Positions 49,601 to 60,429 of a stretch of DNA of 64,000 nucleotides are shown piece by piece. Each line of letters begins with the position of its first letter. The first letter of the stretch is position 1. The notes under the pieces were generated by a model. The model saw only the letters and a list, made by a program, of their open reading frames with translations. It ran no database searches and was not told the origin of the DNA. The position numbers and the translations under genes were made by a program. The stretch spans positions 193,533 through 257,532 of the forward strand of contig VFFE01007646.1 in the NCBI GenBank assembly GCA_008921705.1, read 5' to 3'. Source of the DNA: Burhinus oedicnemus (taxonomy: Eukaryota > Chordata > Aves > Charadriiformes > Burhinidae).

Positions 49601-52600
49601 GTTTTTTTATCTACCTAGAGTCTTTAGGGGTGAATTTATTTTTAAGGAAAGGTTAGCAGATGAACTGGCTCCCACATCACAAAGTGTACCTCTTGTGAAA
49701 TATGCCAGTAGAAATGAGTAATAAATACCTGTTGATTTTTTTTTTTTCTTTTTTCACAGGCATCAGGGTTACGTTTATACCTACAGAGTGTCCAAGACAG
49801 AAACTGGGTCCTGGAGTGCTGAGGTGTGTATTTCTCCTTTCCCTTCTGAAAATTTCTGCATCCTGTTTGACATTCGTATGGATTTAATGAAATATATTCA
49901 AATTATTCATGTGTCTGCATAGTCTGATTTTCATCGAAGGCAATCGATCTTGAGTGTGCCCATCACTAAGATGTCTTGGTGCCACTTCTGACAGTCTTGA
50001 ACTTACAAATTATTTCCTTGTTACATTTCAGCTGTTGCATAATGCAATACTGCATTATTTTGCATCATTTTAAATGGTCAAAAAAATGTGTTTTTATAAT
50101 TTGACAAGCACAATCAGTTCCCTTCTATCACACATACCATTAATGTCAGAATATTTAAGGAAATTTTTTTCAATATCTACAGCATTTTAAAGTTAATTTC
50201 TCTCTAGATTAATTCATCATTGGTGCAAAACATACATAGAGTAGCCAAAACTTGATACAAAATATATTTTCACCCATCTGATAAGAACCTGGTAATTCAT
50301 GTGTAGACCAACACCATTTGCAATACAGACAACTATTTGGGTTGATGGAATTGGAATGCTAACCTGTGTTTCTTTTATGAAGGGCTTGTTCTTTGAAAGT
50401 ACTCTGTGTATTAATTTATAATTAGCTTTCTGTTTGCAAGTTAATGAACACTGATTACAAACATTAAATAATTCCTAGACAGGCATAATTCCTTGGCCAT
50501 TATTATAATAGAAGTGCTTGCAGTGCTCTGGAAGACAAAACTGATTCCTGGGGTTACTCAGAAGCAGATCAAGGAGTAAAATGGACTCATATTACTGCGG
50601 AGTAAATAATTATTGATGTCACCCTTGGGAATGGTACCCAGGAAGAATTTGCTCATTCGTTCCTGTAAGGCATCAGGAGCACTCTGTAGATTTGCACTGC
50701 CCAAGCAGAAGGGTTTTCGGGATGGGGTGGGGGTGGTAGTGCTCCCCACGTGCCAGGGCAAGCACTGGTGTCTCAGGAAAGATGCTGGGTGTGGTGGTTT
50801 GACCCTGGCTGGACACCAGGTGCCCAGCAAAGCTGCTCTATCACTCCTCTCCTCAGCTGGACAGGGGAGAAAATATAACGCAAGGCTCGTGGGTTGAGAT
50901 AAGGACAGGGAGAGATCACCCACCAATTACTGTTACAGGCAAAACAGACTAGACTTGGGGAAATTAATTTAATTTATTGCCAATTAGAAGTCAGAGTAAG
51001 GTAGTGAGAAATAAAACCAAATCTTAAAACACCTTCCCCCCACCCCTCCCTTCTTCCCAGGCTCAACTTCACTCCCAGATTCTCTGCCTCCTCCCTCCTC
51101 AGTGGTGCAGGGGGAATGGGGGTTGCGGTCAGTTCATCACACGTTGTCTCTGCTGCTCTTTCCACCTCAGGGCGAGGACTCCTCACACTCTTACCCTGCT
51201 CCAGTGTGGGCTCCTCCCACAAGAGACAGTTCTCCATGAACTTCTGCAATATAGGTCCTTCCCATGGGCTGCAGTTCTTCATGAACTGCTCCAGTGTGGG
51301 TCCCTTCCACGGGGGTGCAGTCCTGCAGGAACAGACTGCTCCAGTGTGTATCCCCATGGGGGTCACAAGTCCTGCCAGAAGCCTGCTCCAGCATGGGCTC
51401 TCCACAAGATCACAGCCTCCTTTGGGCATCCATCTGCTCTGGCATGGGGTACTCCATGGGCTGCAGGTGGATATCTGCTCCACCATGGACCTCCATAGGC
51501 TGCAGGCAGACAGCCTGCCTCACCATGGTCTTCACCACAGGCTGCAGGGGAATCTCTGCTCCGGTGCCTGGAGCACCTCCTCTTCCTCCTTCTTCACTGA
51601 CCTTGGTGTCTGCAGCGTTGTTGCTCTCACATATTCTCACTTCTCTCTCTGGCTGCAACTGCACAGTTGACTTTTTTTATTCCCCCTTCTTAAATATGTT
51701 ATCACAGAGGTGCTATGACCATCACTGATGGGCTCAGCCTTGGCCAGCAGTGGGTCCGTCTTGTAGCTGGCTGGCATTAGCTCTATTGGACATAGGGGAA
51801 GCTTCTAGCAGCTTCTCACAGAAGCCACCCCGTAGCCTGCCGGCTACCAAAACCTTGCCATGCAAACCCAATATACCAGGACCCCCAGGGACCTCCACCT
51901 ATGGAGGATAAGTCCCTGAGCGAGGCTGCAGCCTGCTTTGGCCCCAGGTAACGTCAGTGTCTGCAGTGCGGTTTTCCTGGTGTTATATAGGCCTGCTACA
52001 ACTCCTCCCCATCACCTCCTCTGGCTTCCTACATATGGGTCTTGGGCTTTCCCTTGCTGTATTTTAGGCAAACCTTATCATCGTTGCACAGCGTGGGTGT
52101 CCTGAAGGCCCAGGACTCTTAATACATCCTCTGCAGGGAAAGGTGCTAGCTACAGACCCATGACACCAACCCTTCCTCTAAGCAAACAGAAACCTTAAAG
52201 TAAATGTTGCTAAGACCACGCTGGCCTCAGCTGTTAGAAACAGCAGCCTAAATCCAACTTATCCCCGCGAAATGTGCCTCCAAGGCCAAAATAGGCTGCA
52301 GCTGGTGCTTTCCGGATCTGCTTCCTTCCCTGTGGCTGGTTAGTCTCAGCAAGCTCAGGTCACCCCCATCTTTCAAGGACAAGGCAGGGAAATGAAAACA
52401 GTACTGGTAAAATCCCAGCCAGTGCGAAGCCTCCAGCTGGTGCCAGTGAGGCAGGATTTAGCCCACAACTGCTGGGTCGACTGCTGGAGCGTCCCTCGGG
52501 TGGGACTATGCCGGCAGGACCTGTGTTTGTCCTCCCATGACTTTGGGGGGGGGGGAGGAGTTATGATGACAATACCCTGAAGGATTTAACAGAAACATTG

Positions 52601-53782
52601 GATTTTTGATTAAAAGCAGACACAGTTTCATTTCACAGTGTTTGAAAAGATGTTGATGTAGAAAGATAGAAAATCTTCCGCTTTTAATAAATAGGTGACA
52701 TTTTGCTGCTGCCTTTGTACAAGAGTCAGACAGGAATACTCAATGAACACATAAGCCAGTATCGAATGCTCAGAGAAAGGCTTGCAAAGAGCCATGCCCG
52801 AATGTACTGGTGTAAGGCCTCCCCCTCCCCGGTAAGTGCCAGGTAGCTCTCTACATTGTCTTGCTGGTATTTCCAGGCTGGAGGTTAAAACACTGGCTGC
52901 AATAAATCAGGGTCAGAAATAGCGAAAGATCACTTGGGAATTTGCCTAATAAGCACGGCAGGCTCTGGGTTTCTCTTGTAGTGATTACGAAATTGTCCCT
53001 TTTCCAGCCTTATAGCACCACACCAATGGAAACCAGTCTTAGTGCAGGGAGGCTGCGATGCCCTGGGGGAAGGAGGACACCGCTATGGCTCCTTGACTCA
53101 TTTTAACCGGGCACATCAGGCAGTCGGAGTGAAGGGCTGGCTCCTTCCCTGGGAGGTGTGGGCATGTCTGAGGACGAGACTTCTGTGCCCTGCACAGAAG
53201 TTCAGCACCCAGCACCCTTCTCACCTCCCACACTTTGGCTTCACAGACAGCACCCGGGGTCCACCGGAGGCTCTTTCGGAAAGTGCACAACCTCATTTCG
53301 GCCTTCCAGAAACCCGACCAAGGCATCGTAACGCCCCTGAAGCACCCGGTCGTCAACCACGCGAAAGCCAAATACTGCCCAGGTACTCGTCAGGCGGAGG
53401 GAGCCTCGGCTGCGGCTGAGCAGGGGCCTCCACGGTGGTGGGGATGGAGGTCTTAGACTTTTTTGCATCTTTGACCTGAACTAGCCAGCAAGGTGGCATT
53501 GCCAAAAATATGCCCTAACTGTGCTACCGTGTGATTGAAATGCTGGCACTCAGGTGCTTGTTAGGGATAGGGCCTGCCAAGGTGATGAGAAAATGGATTT
53601 TGAATATGTATTCCTGAGTGCTATACTGGTGGTGGCCACCTACCCTCCCCAGTGCCCTCACTCTTGTAGGTACCAACCTTCTGAGCTGTCTATTTTCTTG
53701 CAGTGTTCACCCTTTCGTATCTTTGTGATTATTTTTCTCAGGGAGAACTGAAGGCCGTGATTTCCACCTGCAGCCATCATGA
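37483..53782 (+). CDS. SH2D1A: SH2D1A (SAP), complete four-exon gene
   Basis: SH2D1A encodes SAP, a cytosolic adaptor that is essentially one free SH2 domain. In T and NK cells it binds tyrosine motifs in SLAM-family receptors and recruits the kinase Fyn. The coding sequence joins 37483-37619, 49760-49823, 53247-53382 and 53742-53782, giving 378 nt and 125 residues. The start is strong: it opens the conserved MDA...YHG beginning and has A at -3 and G at +4. Arg32 in YLLRDS is the phosphotyrosine-binding arginine. Arg55 and the TETGSW stretch lie in exon 2. Arg78 in the RRLFRK stretch is the Fyn SH3 contact. Human SAP is 128 residues; the three missing codons are at the end of exon 3, and the C-terminal tail is divergent. 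The gene faces TENM1 tail to tail, as in mammals. Identity is nearly certain. The family could only be confused with SH2D1B, whose tail and loop differ. Confidence 0.96.
40500..40519. other. Assembly gap (20 N)
   Basis: Twenty Ns flanked on the left by a TTTG/T-rich run and on the right by CCCCCGCC. The true length is unknown; it falls in SH2D1A intron 1. Confidence 1.
44137..44184. repeat. Tandem duplication, 2 x 24 bp
   Basis: Two adjacent copies of GTAGTACTCATCTCCATA plus six bases (GCATTA, then TTATTA); 22 of 24 positions agree. Confidence 0.9.
49760..49823 (+). CDS. SH2D1A: SH2D1A coding exon 2
   Basis: This short exon of 64 nt is preceded by a long T-rich tract ending in TTTTCACAG and followed by GTGTGT. 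It encodes the central SH2 strands ([18 protein letters not shown] and then SAE), equivalent to human residues 47-67 with few changes. The length and phases match the human exon as I recall it. It is too short to be found by open reading frame length; I recognised it from the protein motif. Confidence 0.95.
50790..51878 (-). mobile_element. Long avian ERV LTR, antisense in SH2D1A intron 2
   Basis: The plus strand begins TGTGGTGGTTTGACCCTGGC and closes near CAAACCCAATATACCA. This is a familiar ~1.1-kb neoavian LTR read backwards. The middle (about 51195-51560) is built from degenerate units of roughly 60 bp, each carrying CTGCTCCAG or a variant and a CATGG or CACGG. The LTR polyadenylation signal AATAAA is at 50973-50978 on the minus strand. 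I could not see a clean target-site duplication, so the edges are good to a few bases only. No gag, pol or env is present. Open frames of 170-184 codons on both strands are by-products of the tandem units. Confidence 0.88.
51195..51560. repeat. Degenerate ~60-bp tandem repeat inside the LTR
   Basis: Repeated core of CTGCTCCAGTGTGGG-type followed by CCATGGGCTGCAG-type words, recurring at uneven spacing near 60 bp. Variation between units is high. Confidence 0.75.
52545..52555. repeat. Poly-G run (G11)
   Basis: Eleven consecutive G in SH2D1A intron 2, sense strand. Confidence 0.95.
53247..53382 (+). CDS. SH2D1A: SH2D1A coding exon 3
   Basis: The exon opens with TAPGVH after the acceptor CTTCACAG and encodes the Fyn-contact loop with Arg78, then the [13 protein letters not shown] helix and strand. 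I place the donor at 53383 (CAG|GTACTC), which leaves phase 1 and joins correctly to exon 4. This makes the exon 136 nt against 145 nt recalled for human, so three codons are lost near the end. If the intron were retained the frame would run on to a stop at 53456 with a low-complexity tail, which looks non-coding. Confidence 0.93.
53383..53741 (+). other. SH2D1A: SH2D1A intron 3 (359 bp)
   Basis: Short GT-AG intron between the end of the SH2 domain and the terminal tail exon. The donor is GTACTC and the acceptor TTTTTCTCAG. The first 70 bases remain open in frame but encode a low-complexity tail. Confidence 0.75.
53742..53782 (+). CDS. SH2D1A: SH2D1A coding exon 4 (terminal)
   Basis: This is a 41-nt terminal coding piece after a pyrimidine-rich acceptor (ATTTTTCTCAG). 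In the phase left by exon 3 it reads [13 protein letters not shown] and then TGA. The human terminal piece is also 41 nt and 13 residues. Four of 13 positions agree (G, E, D, L), and this tail is known to vary among species. The call rests on phase, length and splice site more than on residue identity. Another AG at 53702-53703 is possible but would not give this tail. Confidence 0.82.
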
Positions 53783-55649
53783 AGACATTTCCCCAAGTGG
53801 GACACAACCATATCTTCCAGTGTCTCCTCTAGTCCGTGCTCTAGAACAGAATGATTTATATGATAGTTAATACAACTCCGTGAGTTTTCTTGTAACATTT
53901 GCAGAAATGTATATTTCATAGACTTTCTAGCTCAAAATTTAGAAATTTTAAGTTTCCAAATGTTTTGAATTTAGGGGTTTTTCTAATTTTTTTTTTTTCT
54001 GAGAGGATAAAAAAAATATCAACTACTAAATAGTGTAATGTCTTTTTTTCCTCTTTGTACTCACAAGTATAAAATATTTTTCGCTTCAACATTAGTTCCT
54101 AATGAATCATTAGCTACTAATCTTACATTGCTTAACTTTGGACTCTTCTTCACTTTGTTTTGGTTGGCTTTTATGCAGAACTGGGCAAGTTCCCTTTTAT
54201 AGCTGTTGGAAAATTGCTTACATTGAAGTGCCCTTGCCTTGGGTGGGTTGCGTGTCTGTCATTCACACAGTTCCTAAGGATATTCCAGAAGTGGCACCAT
54301 GAGGATCCCCGCTAACTGATTTCCCATCGCACCAGGCGCTCTGCCCTGTAACTCGGCAGAACTGGCCACCACTGCCTGGATGTACAGAATTTGTACTTTG
54401 CAGAAATGATCAAAAGCTTAAGCAATGCACTAATGGAGAACAACCAGTGGAGCACATTGTTCTTTGCTTTTAGATATTCTCTGTACTTGAAACAAACTAC
54501 CCCTGCATATAATTTAAGAAAATATATTATTTTTGCATGACAGTTTCTCTGCTTTTCTTCACCTCTGTGTGTGTTTCCATGCTGCTGCTGGGCCCCTGGA
54601 GAAGAGATTCGAATCTCCCGGACTCAGCTGTGCAGGGTTAGCACGTGGCTATCGGACAATGCGGAGTACGTGTCTTTTACATGTGGGGTTTAACAAGCGT
54701 GATGACACCGTCCTGCCTGACCTGGCAGACAGTAGGAAACACTTTTGAACAGACTGGACGTCCTACAGCCCTCTTGTTTCAGGAGGTAGGACTGTGTCTG
54801 CACTGCAGTCAAAGGGTGGTGGACATGGCCTGGGCTCCCTCTGTGTGGGTTTCTGCCAGCCAGGCTTGCGTGAGCTCCTGTGAGCCCAGCCCTGGCCCAG
54901 CCTGGTTTGTGTGCGGTCGGTCTGCAAGGGGGATGCCGCTGCGCTGGCGGGTAGGTTTGTGCCACTGTTAGTCACGCTTCAACCCGCACAAGTGGTCCTG
55001 ACTATCAAAAGAATGGGATGCTGCCATGCTCCCTCCCAAAGCACAAGGCTAACAGTGATCACAAATGGACTACAAAAAAATATATATTTAAAAAAATCCC
55101 AACTCTTAAACATTGTGTAGCCACCTTTGGGTTGCTCTGGTTAAATATTTTGTGCCTACACTTCCAAATTCTTCTGCCTGACTTGCAAGGATGGAAACAT
55201 TTTCTAAGAGGTGAAGAGGCTTCTTTCCAGAAACACCAGGCTACAGGCTCAGGAGAGCAAACCAGACCAAATTCCAAGCCGTGGCTCGGCGGCAGGGTGA
55301 GAGGCACCACAGCTGCTTGGGGCTGGTGGTGGCTCCCGAGGCAGCAGCCACCTCTCTGCAAGGGTCCCAGCAGGTCTTTGTATCTGCATACAGAATACTT
55401 ACATGGGGGTGTGTATCCTGCATGTCTCCTCCTTCACCCATGTGTTAAAAAACCCTCCACCCTTAACCTCCTTAATTGCTGGTATCCTGGATCCTGCCTT
55501 GTTTCCGCCTCACTAAAGGCAAGCTGGATGCGACAGTGACAGAGCTAAATGGGCTGCAAGTGCAGGATTCAGCAAGGTTATGCTGCTCCAAGCAGCGTTT
55601 GATAAGGTTGGAAGGATTACCTTTTTTTTTCCTCTCCCCCCATACGTGG

Positions 55650-55652
<3 letters not shown>

Positions 55653-55691
<39 letters not shown>

Positions 55692-55720
55692 ACGCGCGTG
55701 TGTGTGTGTGTGTGTGTGTG
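55653..55720. repeat. (TG)n microsatellite with CACGCGCG core
   Basis: Sixty-eight bases of strictly alternating pyrimidine-purine: TG repeats, then CACGCGCG at 55691-55698, then TG repeats again. Such tracts are classic Z-DNA-forming sequence and are length-unstable. Confidence 0.97.
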
Positions 55721-55731
55721 GCAGTGCAAGC

Positions 55732-55737
55732 AATAAA
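55732..55737 (+). terminator. Candidate SH2D1A polyadenylation signal
   Basis: An AATAAA hexamer 1.95 kb after the SAP stop codon and 12 bases after the end of the TG tract. Two more hexamers at 55781 and 55790 could act instead. The downstream GU-rich element is weak. Confidence 0.3.
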
Positions 55738-55760
55738 ACATTTTCTGCAAAGCACATGTT

Positions 55761-57990
55761 CCTTGCAAACCAGCAATGGGAATAAATGCAATAAACAAAC
55801 AGCCCCATCGTAACAGGGATGGGCGGGCAATACTGTTACGAAGTTGGGACAATTTCAGTTCATTACTCAGTTGCTGTCTAAATGAAGGCCAAATTTCATT
55901 CGCAGTGAAACGTTCCGTCCCCCTAACCAGTCACACCATATTTTACACTGTGCGTGCACGTGTTGCTCTGTGCCTCCTTGTCACGTTTGCTTCTTGGTTG
56001 AAACAAGGGTATTATCTTCATACAGTGCCATAGAGTGCCAGACCCAGCATAATTTACTTTTTAATAAAATATTTAAAAGCATAATATTTATTCAGCAAAC
56101 ACCAGCCATGGAGGGGCTGAACTGCCCTCCCTGCCAGCACAGACCTCAACATCCGCAGCACCGGCTGCTTTGCTGCCGCTGTTGCCCATCCACCCTTTCC
56201 CTCCTCCTCTGTGCCTTAAAGGTTTCCCGGCTTGCTGCGCATCTGGGGTGGCTGCTCCCTGGCCATTCCTCTCCGGCTTTGTGCTCCTGCAAACCATCCT
56301 TTCCCAAAGCCAACCGACCTGCCGGGTGCCGGCAGAGCGCCTGTGTGCCCCCAGGCTTCCCGGGAGAGCCCTTTTGCTTTCTAAGTGCTGGGTCTAAACT
56401 CCTGGTTTACCTGGCCTCTCCTGGGAGCAGGAAAGGATGCGCTCGGAAATGGTCCGTGGCAGATGATTGCAGAGTGGTGGGGATATATGGAATGGGAAGC
56501 ACTTTGCCCGAGGGCTGTTTCCTATAGAAATGTCCTGGTGACTTCAGGCAAAGGCTGAGGCTGCCAGTGCTGCATGTGCAAAGCCTGCGGCACAAGAGCA
56601 GCAGCCGCTCGTCCGCTCTGTGGTGCGGTGAGCCGAGGATAACAGGTTTGACTATGGTTGACTCCAGAAGTGCAGTGTTCTTCTAAAAAATACATAAAAT
56701 GGGCCAGAAGATGCCTTTTTTAAAAAAAAGCTGAGAATGTTGTTTCAGTTTCTGATGTAAATTATTGAGAGAGAGGCTTGTTTGTGTTGTTTCTTTTGGG
56801 TACCCAAGGGTCTGGAATTGCTGTAGGCTTAAACAAGGTGGAAACAGAGAGAGAAGCTCCTGGTACCTGAGGGACAAGGAGTCAATGTTTGGTTATGGGA
56901 ACAGTAATATGGAAATTACATAGATTTCATGCATTGACTTAGGTGTGAAGCGCTACGGATCCTTTTAGCGAGCAGCAGCCGCATTTTGTGGGCATGACTT
57001 CCCAGGTAACGGCTGTTACCACCTGCTTCTTCCTTCCCACCACCCCTGCAGGGCTGCAGCCCCTCGCTGCTGTGGTCGCTCTGCCCCGACCCCCCCAGCC
57101 CTCCCATTCCCCCTTCCCCTGGTGCCGCAGCCCCGGCTCCAGCAGCTGATTTTGCAGCTCGCGGCAGGGACTCTGCGTCCCCTGCCCCTGCCCTCCTTGC
57201 TCTGCTTTCTCCCTGGAGAAGGCAGTGCCGCTCCTCCGCAGCAGCTAATCCTGCCACAGCTCTGGTTTTGCCTCCACTAAACGCCCCCCTACTCCCCGGC
57301 TACGGCCGCGACAGACCTCCCACAGCACTGAATCAATACCCTCGCCCAGGCTGGTTTTCCTCCCTTTTCTACTAGAGCATCCCTTCGGCCTCGCTTCCTC
57401 CTTACCCAGCCCGCACAGCTCTTCCAGCCTCAGCCCTCACACTGGGTTATTGCCCAGCCCAGCCCAGCCCATCTGTTTTTCACCATGTAACCTTTCCTTA
57501 AGCCTTAAACGCTCCTCCTGCCCCTCCGGTTCACCGTCTCCTCCTCTCTGCTGAACGCGCTGGGCTTTTTATTTTTCCTCACGTGCACGCTTTTGGTACA
57601 CACAGGCATTCGAGTCATTTGAGACAATTCCACAGGACGTGCAGGTGGTTACACTTTGCTCCTCATCCCCTACCACCACCGTTGGCTTCACCCACTCGGT
57701 TCTTGGGAGTGCAAAGGCATTTTGCAGAATTTTTTTCTCTCCCACATTTGTTCTGATGAAATGTAATAACCTGTGCCCAGAAACTGGCTCTGATTTCACC
57801 TGCAGTGAAACCTGCAGGGTTACAGGCGTGAACTTTGGAGAATGAGAAGTAAAATTAAATCTTGCTGGCAACCCCTTGCCCCCCAACTTTCGAATCAACC
57901 AATATTTTCCAACGCCCTTATTTAGCTGTATGGAAGTACCTTTTACCGACGCGACCAGAACATCGCAAATACGTGGTGAAAACAAAGACA
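55761..57990. other. Intergenic, between the convergent genes
   Basis: No gene recognised. The 56110-56640 and 57030-57560 parts are C- and G-rich, with a short CCCAG tandem at about 57452-57471. The open frames here lack any family similarity that I can see. If the more distal polyadenylation signals are used, part of this is SH2D1A 3' UTR. Confidence 0.6.
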
Positions 57991-58015
57991 ACATCACACC
58001 CCATCAGTTTGCACC

Positions 58016-58021
58016 TTTATT
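58016..58021 (-). terminator. Candidate TENM1 polyadenylation signal
   Basis: AATAAA on the minus strand, followed about 15-40 bases later by a strongly GU-rich stretch (GGGGTGTGATGTTGTCTTTG). That is the expected layout of a cleavage site, and it gives a 3' UTR of about 4.5 kb. Other AATAAA hexamers lie nearer the stop codon and could give shorter forms. Confidence 0.5.
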
Positions 58022-58090
58022 TTTAAAAAATGAAATAGTCAAAGTACTTTTTCTTTTTCAAATATCGACACATAATATATTAACTTTCAA

Positions 58091-58098
58091 TATTTACA
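58091..58098 (-). promoter_or_regulatory. Pumilio motif in the TENM1 3' UTR
   Basis: TGTAAATA on the TENM1 sense strand, a full match to the PUM1/2 consensus TGTANATA, near the distal end of the 3' UTR. Confidence 0.45.
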
Positions 58099-59409
58099 GC
58101 GTGTTGCTGGGATGTTCTTGTAGAAAATGCATGCTTCTGGCCTGAAACCCAGAGCAAAATGCATCAGACCATTTCACTGCAGCCATATAACATAAACCTG
58201 TACAGTATCCAGTCACTATTCAGCACAGGAGTTAGAGCAGGAATAAAAAAATCGGGATCTATTGTTTCCTAGCAATGAGGCTGAGGCCATTATAACACAA
58301 TTTCTGTAAGATCAGAACCTCTAACTGGTGTTAGACAGAAACCAAAGATCTTGGCATACATTGTAAACATTTTTACTGTTGATGAGAAAGCTAAAAAGGA
58401 ACATTACTTTGACATATATCGTATGCTATGCTTCTCTTTCTCGTTTATTGACACTTCTGCCTGAAGAGTATGAAGATTTTAATGTTTTATCATGGTTCAT
58501 ACAAGTAAAATACTGTCAAGGACACAATCTGATATACTAACATTTATTAAAAGGCTAAAGTCCATCACGAGATCTAAGGAAAAACTGGAAATTGTCAAAC
58601 ACGTTTCCTTAGACAAATAATGGCAGGTGACAAATGCCCGGACAAATCCACAGCGAGTCCGACTCCACCATTCCCAGTTTCTGCCGAGAGGCGATTCCTC
58701 TGGCAGTCAGGGTGCTTTCGACCTGGTAATGTTTTGTGTCAAGGAGAGGTTTAAATAACAGTCAGCATTTGACAGGGAAAACCCTTACGGCTGTCGGTGG
58801 CAGCCCGATCCGAGTGTCACCGCGCTGGATCGGCTGCGCTACGGCGAACGCCCCCGGGCAAAGCTGACACCCTGCCAGGGATCTGCCCACCTCTTCTCGC
58901 TGGGGCTAAACCAGGAGCTCCTCTGCCTAAACCCCTTTCACCTGCGGAACTGGACCTCGGCTTCCAGCAGCGCCCATGGCCACGGCTCACCTTGGAAAAG
59001 CCGCTGCTCTGTGAGCCCGGCCCCGGCCGCCGGCGGAGCGGGGGCTCTGCGGGCAGGGGAGCACAGGGCTGGGGCCAGCGCTCGTGGCTCGTGGCCACAA
59101 AGAGGGGCCGCATCTACCCCCCAGCTAGTGTGCAACTGAGAGGACGCTGAAGAGCTCAAACCAAACAGCTAGGATGTGTATACCGAGATGCACATTGACC
59201 GGTTCATATATATTTATTTGGCTATGTTCTACATAGATATCTATATATATATATTTATACCTTTGAAATGTTCTAGATTTGCTAAATAAATAGGAAAGCA
59301 AAGGAAACATTACTTGTACACACTATTTGTTTGGCTGTCATAAAAAATATAGCACGTATTTCTCATGGTAGGTACTTTGCTACAGGATAGTGTGCAATAG
59401 TGGTTTGCA

Positions 59410-59478
59410 TTTTATTTTACTTTATTTTATTTTATTTTTTTTATTTTATTTTATTTTATATTTTATTTTATATTTTTT
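59410..59478. repeat. (TTTTA)n low-complexity repeat
   Basis: Imperfect TTTTA pentamer array; on the TENM1 sense strand it reads TAAAA. Confidence 0.95.
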
Positions 59479-60421
59479 CACTTTCAGAACCTTGTTTGCA
59501 GTGCAGAACGGTAGGATCAAATTATCTGGTCTAAATAACTGTAAAAATTTCCATGCCATGATTTTTCTTTTGCTCATTTGGGTCTCTAGGCTACAGTGCA
59601 AAATAAAAACCAAAAAAGGAAAAAAAAAAGGAAAACTACAAAAAACAACACTGAGAAATTGGTCTAACTACTAGGAAAAAAAAAAATACTGGAGACTGAA
59701 CTATTCCCTGCCTCCATCTGAGGTTGTTCATGAACAAGATGGTCCAAAGCTATTTGTTTGCTTAGTTCTCGTGAATCACTGCTGGCTGGCCCATGTGCAG
59801 CTACAACTTCAGTGCTCTTTTGGTAATAACGCGTTCCTTTAGCACTGTCATCTCAACACGACATTTTTATTTAGTTTCCTAAATTTCTGAAACTGTTATG
59901 ATGCAGGCATTTTTTTTTTCCCTTTTGTAACCGGGCCATGTAATGTCATGTGATTCTTTATACATCCATATTCTCATAAGAAATATTGTTCAAAAATGTA
60001 CCTTGGACTGCACCCAGGAACTGGGAAAATGCCAAATCAACTTTCAGAGACAAACTTGTAACACATTTCACTCTTTGACCTTTTGGCATAATAGGAGAAC
60101 AACAGTAATCAAGGCAGTTTTAAAAAACAGAGCTGTAGGTAATACAAAGTGCATTTCCTGCATATAATACAAATATAACTTTAAGAAACTAAAGGCACAA
60201 GCTAACTAAATATGTATTACATACTAGAAATGCACAGTTCAAGGTAATTTTAATAGCTTCAAATATTTGTTTATAATGGATATTTAAAGCAGTTTGAAAA
60301 TGATACCTCATTAGTGAATTGCAAAAAAGTATAATTGCTTAAAATATAAGTAAAATAGACTCTAATATTGACATCTTGGATCAGTGATAAAATACATCAT
60401 CACGTTTATGAATGCACTCTC

Positions 60422-60429
60422 TATATACA
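60422..60429 (-). promoter_or_regulatory. Pumilio motif in the TENM1 3' UTR
   Basis: TGTATATA on the TENM1 sense strand, a full PUM consensus match in the middle of the 3' UTR. Confidence 0.45.

Larger units (their letters stand above)
37620..49759 (+). other. SH2D1A: SH2D1A intron 1 (12.1 kb)
   Basis: GT-AG intron, mostly AT-rich. It holds a 20-N assembly gap at 40500-40519 and a 24-bp tandem duplication at 44137-44184. Stretches such as 38120-38560 and 39160-40260 look like decayed interspersed repeat, but I could not assign a family. No other exon is recognisable. Confidence 0.85.
49824..53246 (+). other. SH2D1A: SH2D1A intron 2 (3.4 kb)
   Basis: GT-AG intron. Its middle third is an antisense endogenous-retrovirus LTR (about 50790-51878). 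A run of 11 G lies at 52545-52555. The remaining sequence shows no exon that I can recognise. Confidence 0.85.
53783..55760 (+). other. SH2D1A: Probable SH2D1A 3' UTR
   Basis: Sequence after the SAP stop codon. The first downstream AATAAA on this strand that I find is at 55732-55737, which would give a 3' UTR of about 1.95 kb, close to what I recall for human. More AATAAA hexamers follow at 55781, 55790 and 56063, so the end is uncertain. The 53930-54120 part is AT-rich. A 68-bp TG/CG tract sits just before the first signal. Confidence 0.4.

Noticed and set aside
50974..51670. Overlapping frames of 170 (minus) and 184 (plus) codons
   Set aside because: Both are produced by the tandem units inside the LTR; neither resembles gag, pol or env.
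53383..53456. Read-through of SH2D1A exon 3 to the stop at 53456
   Set aside because: The added tail is low-complexity, while splicing to 53742 restores the human phase and the 41-nt terminal length exactly.
55472..55852. Frames rich in alternating His-Thr or Val-Cys
   Set aside because: Translation of the TG microsatellite.
56916..57257. 113-codon Ala/Gly-rich frame on the minus strand
   Set aside because: Simple product of C- and G-rich intergenic sequence.
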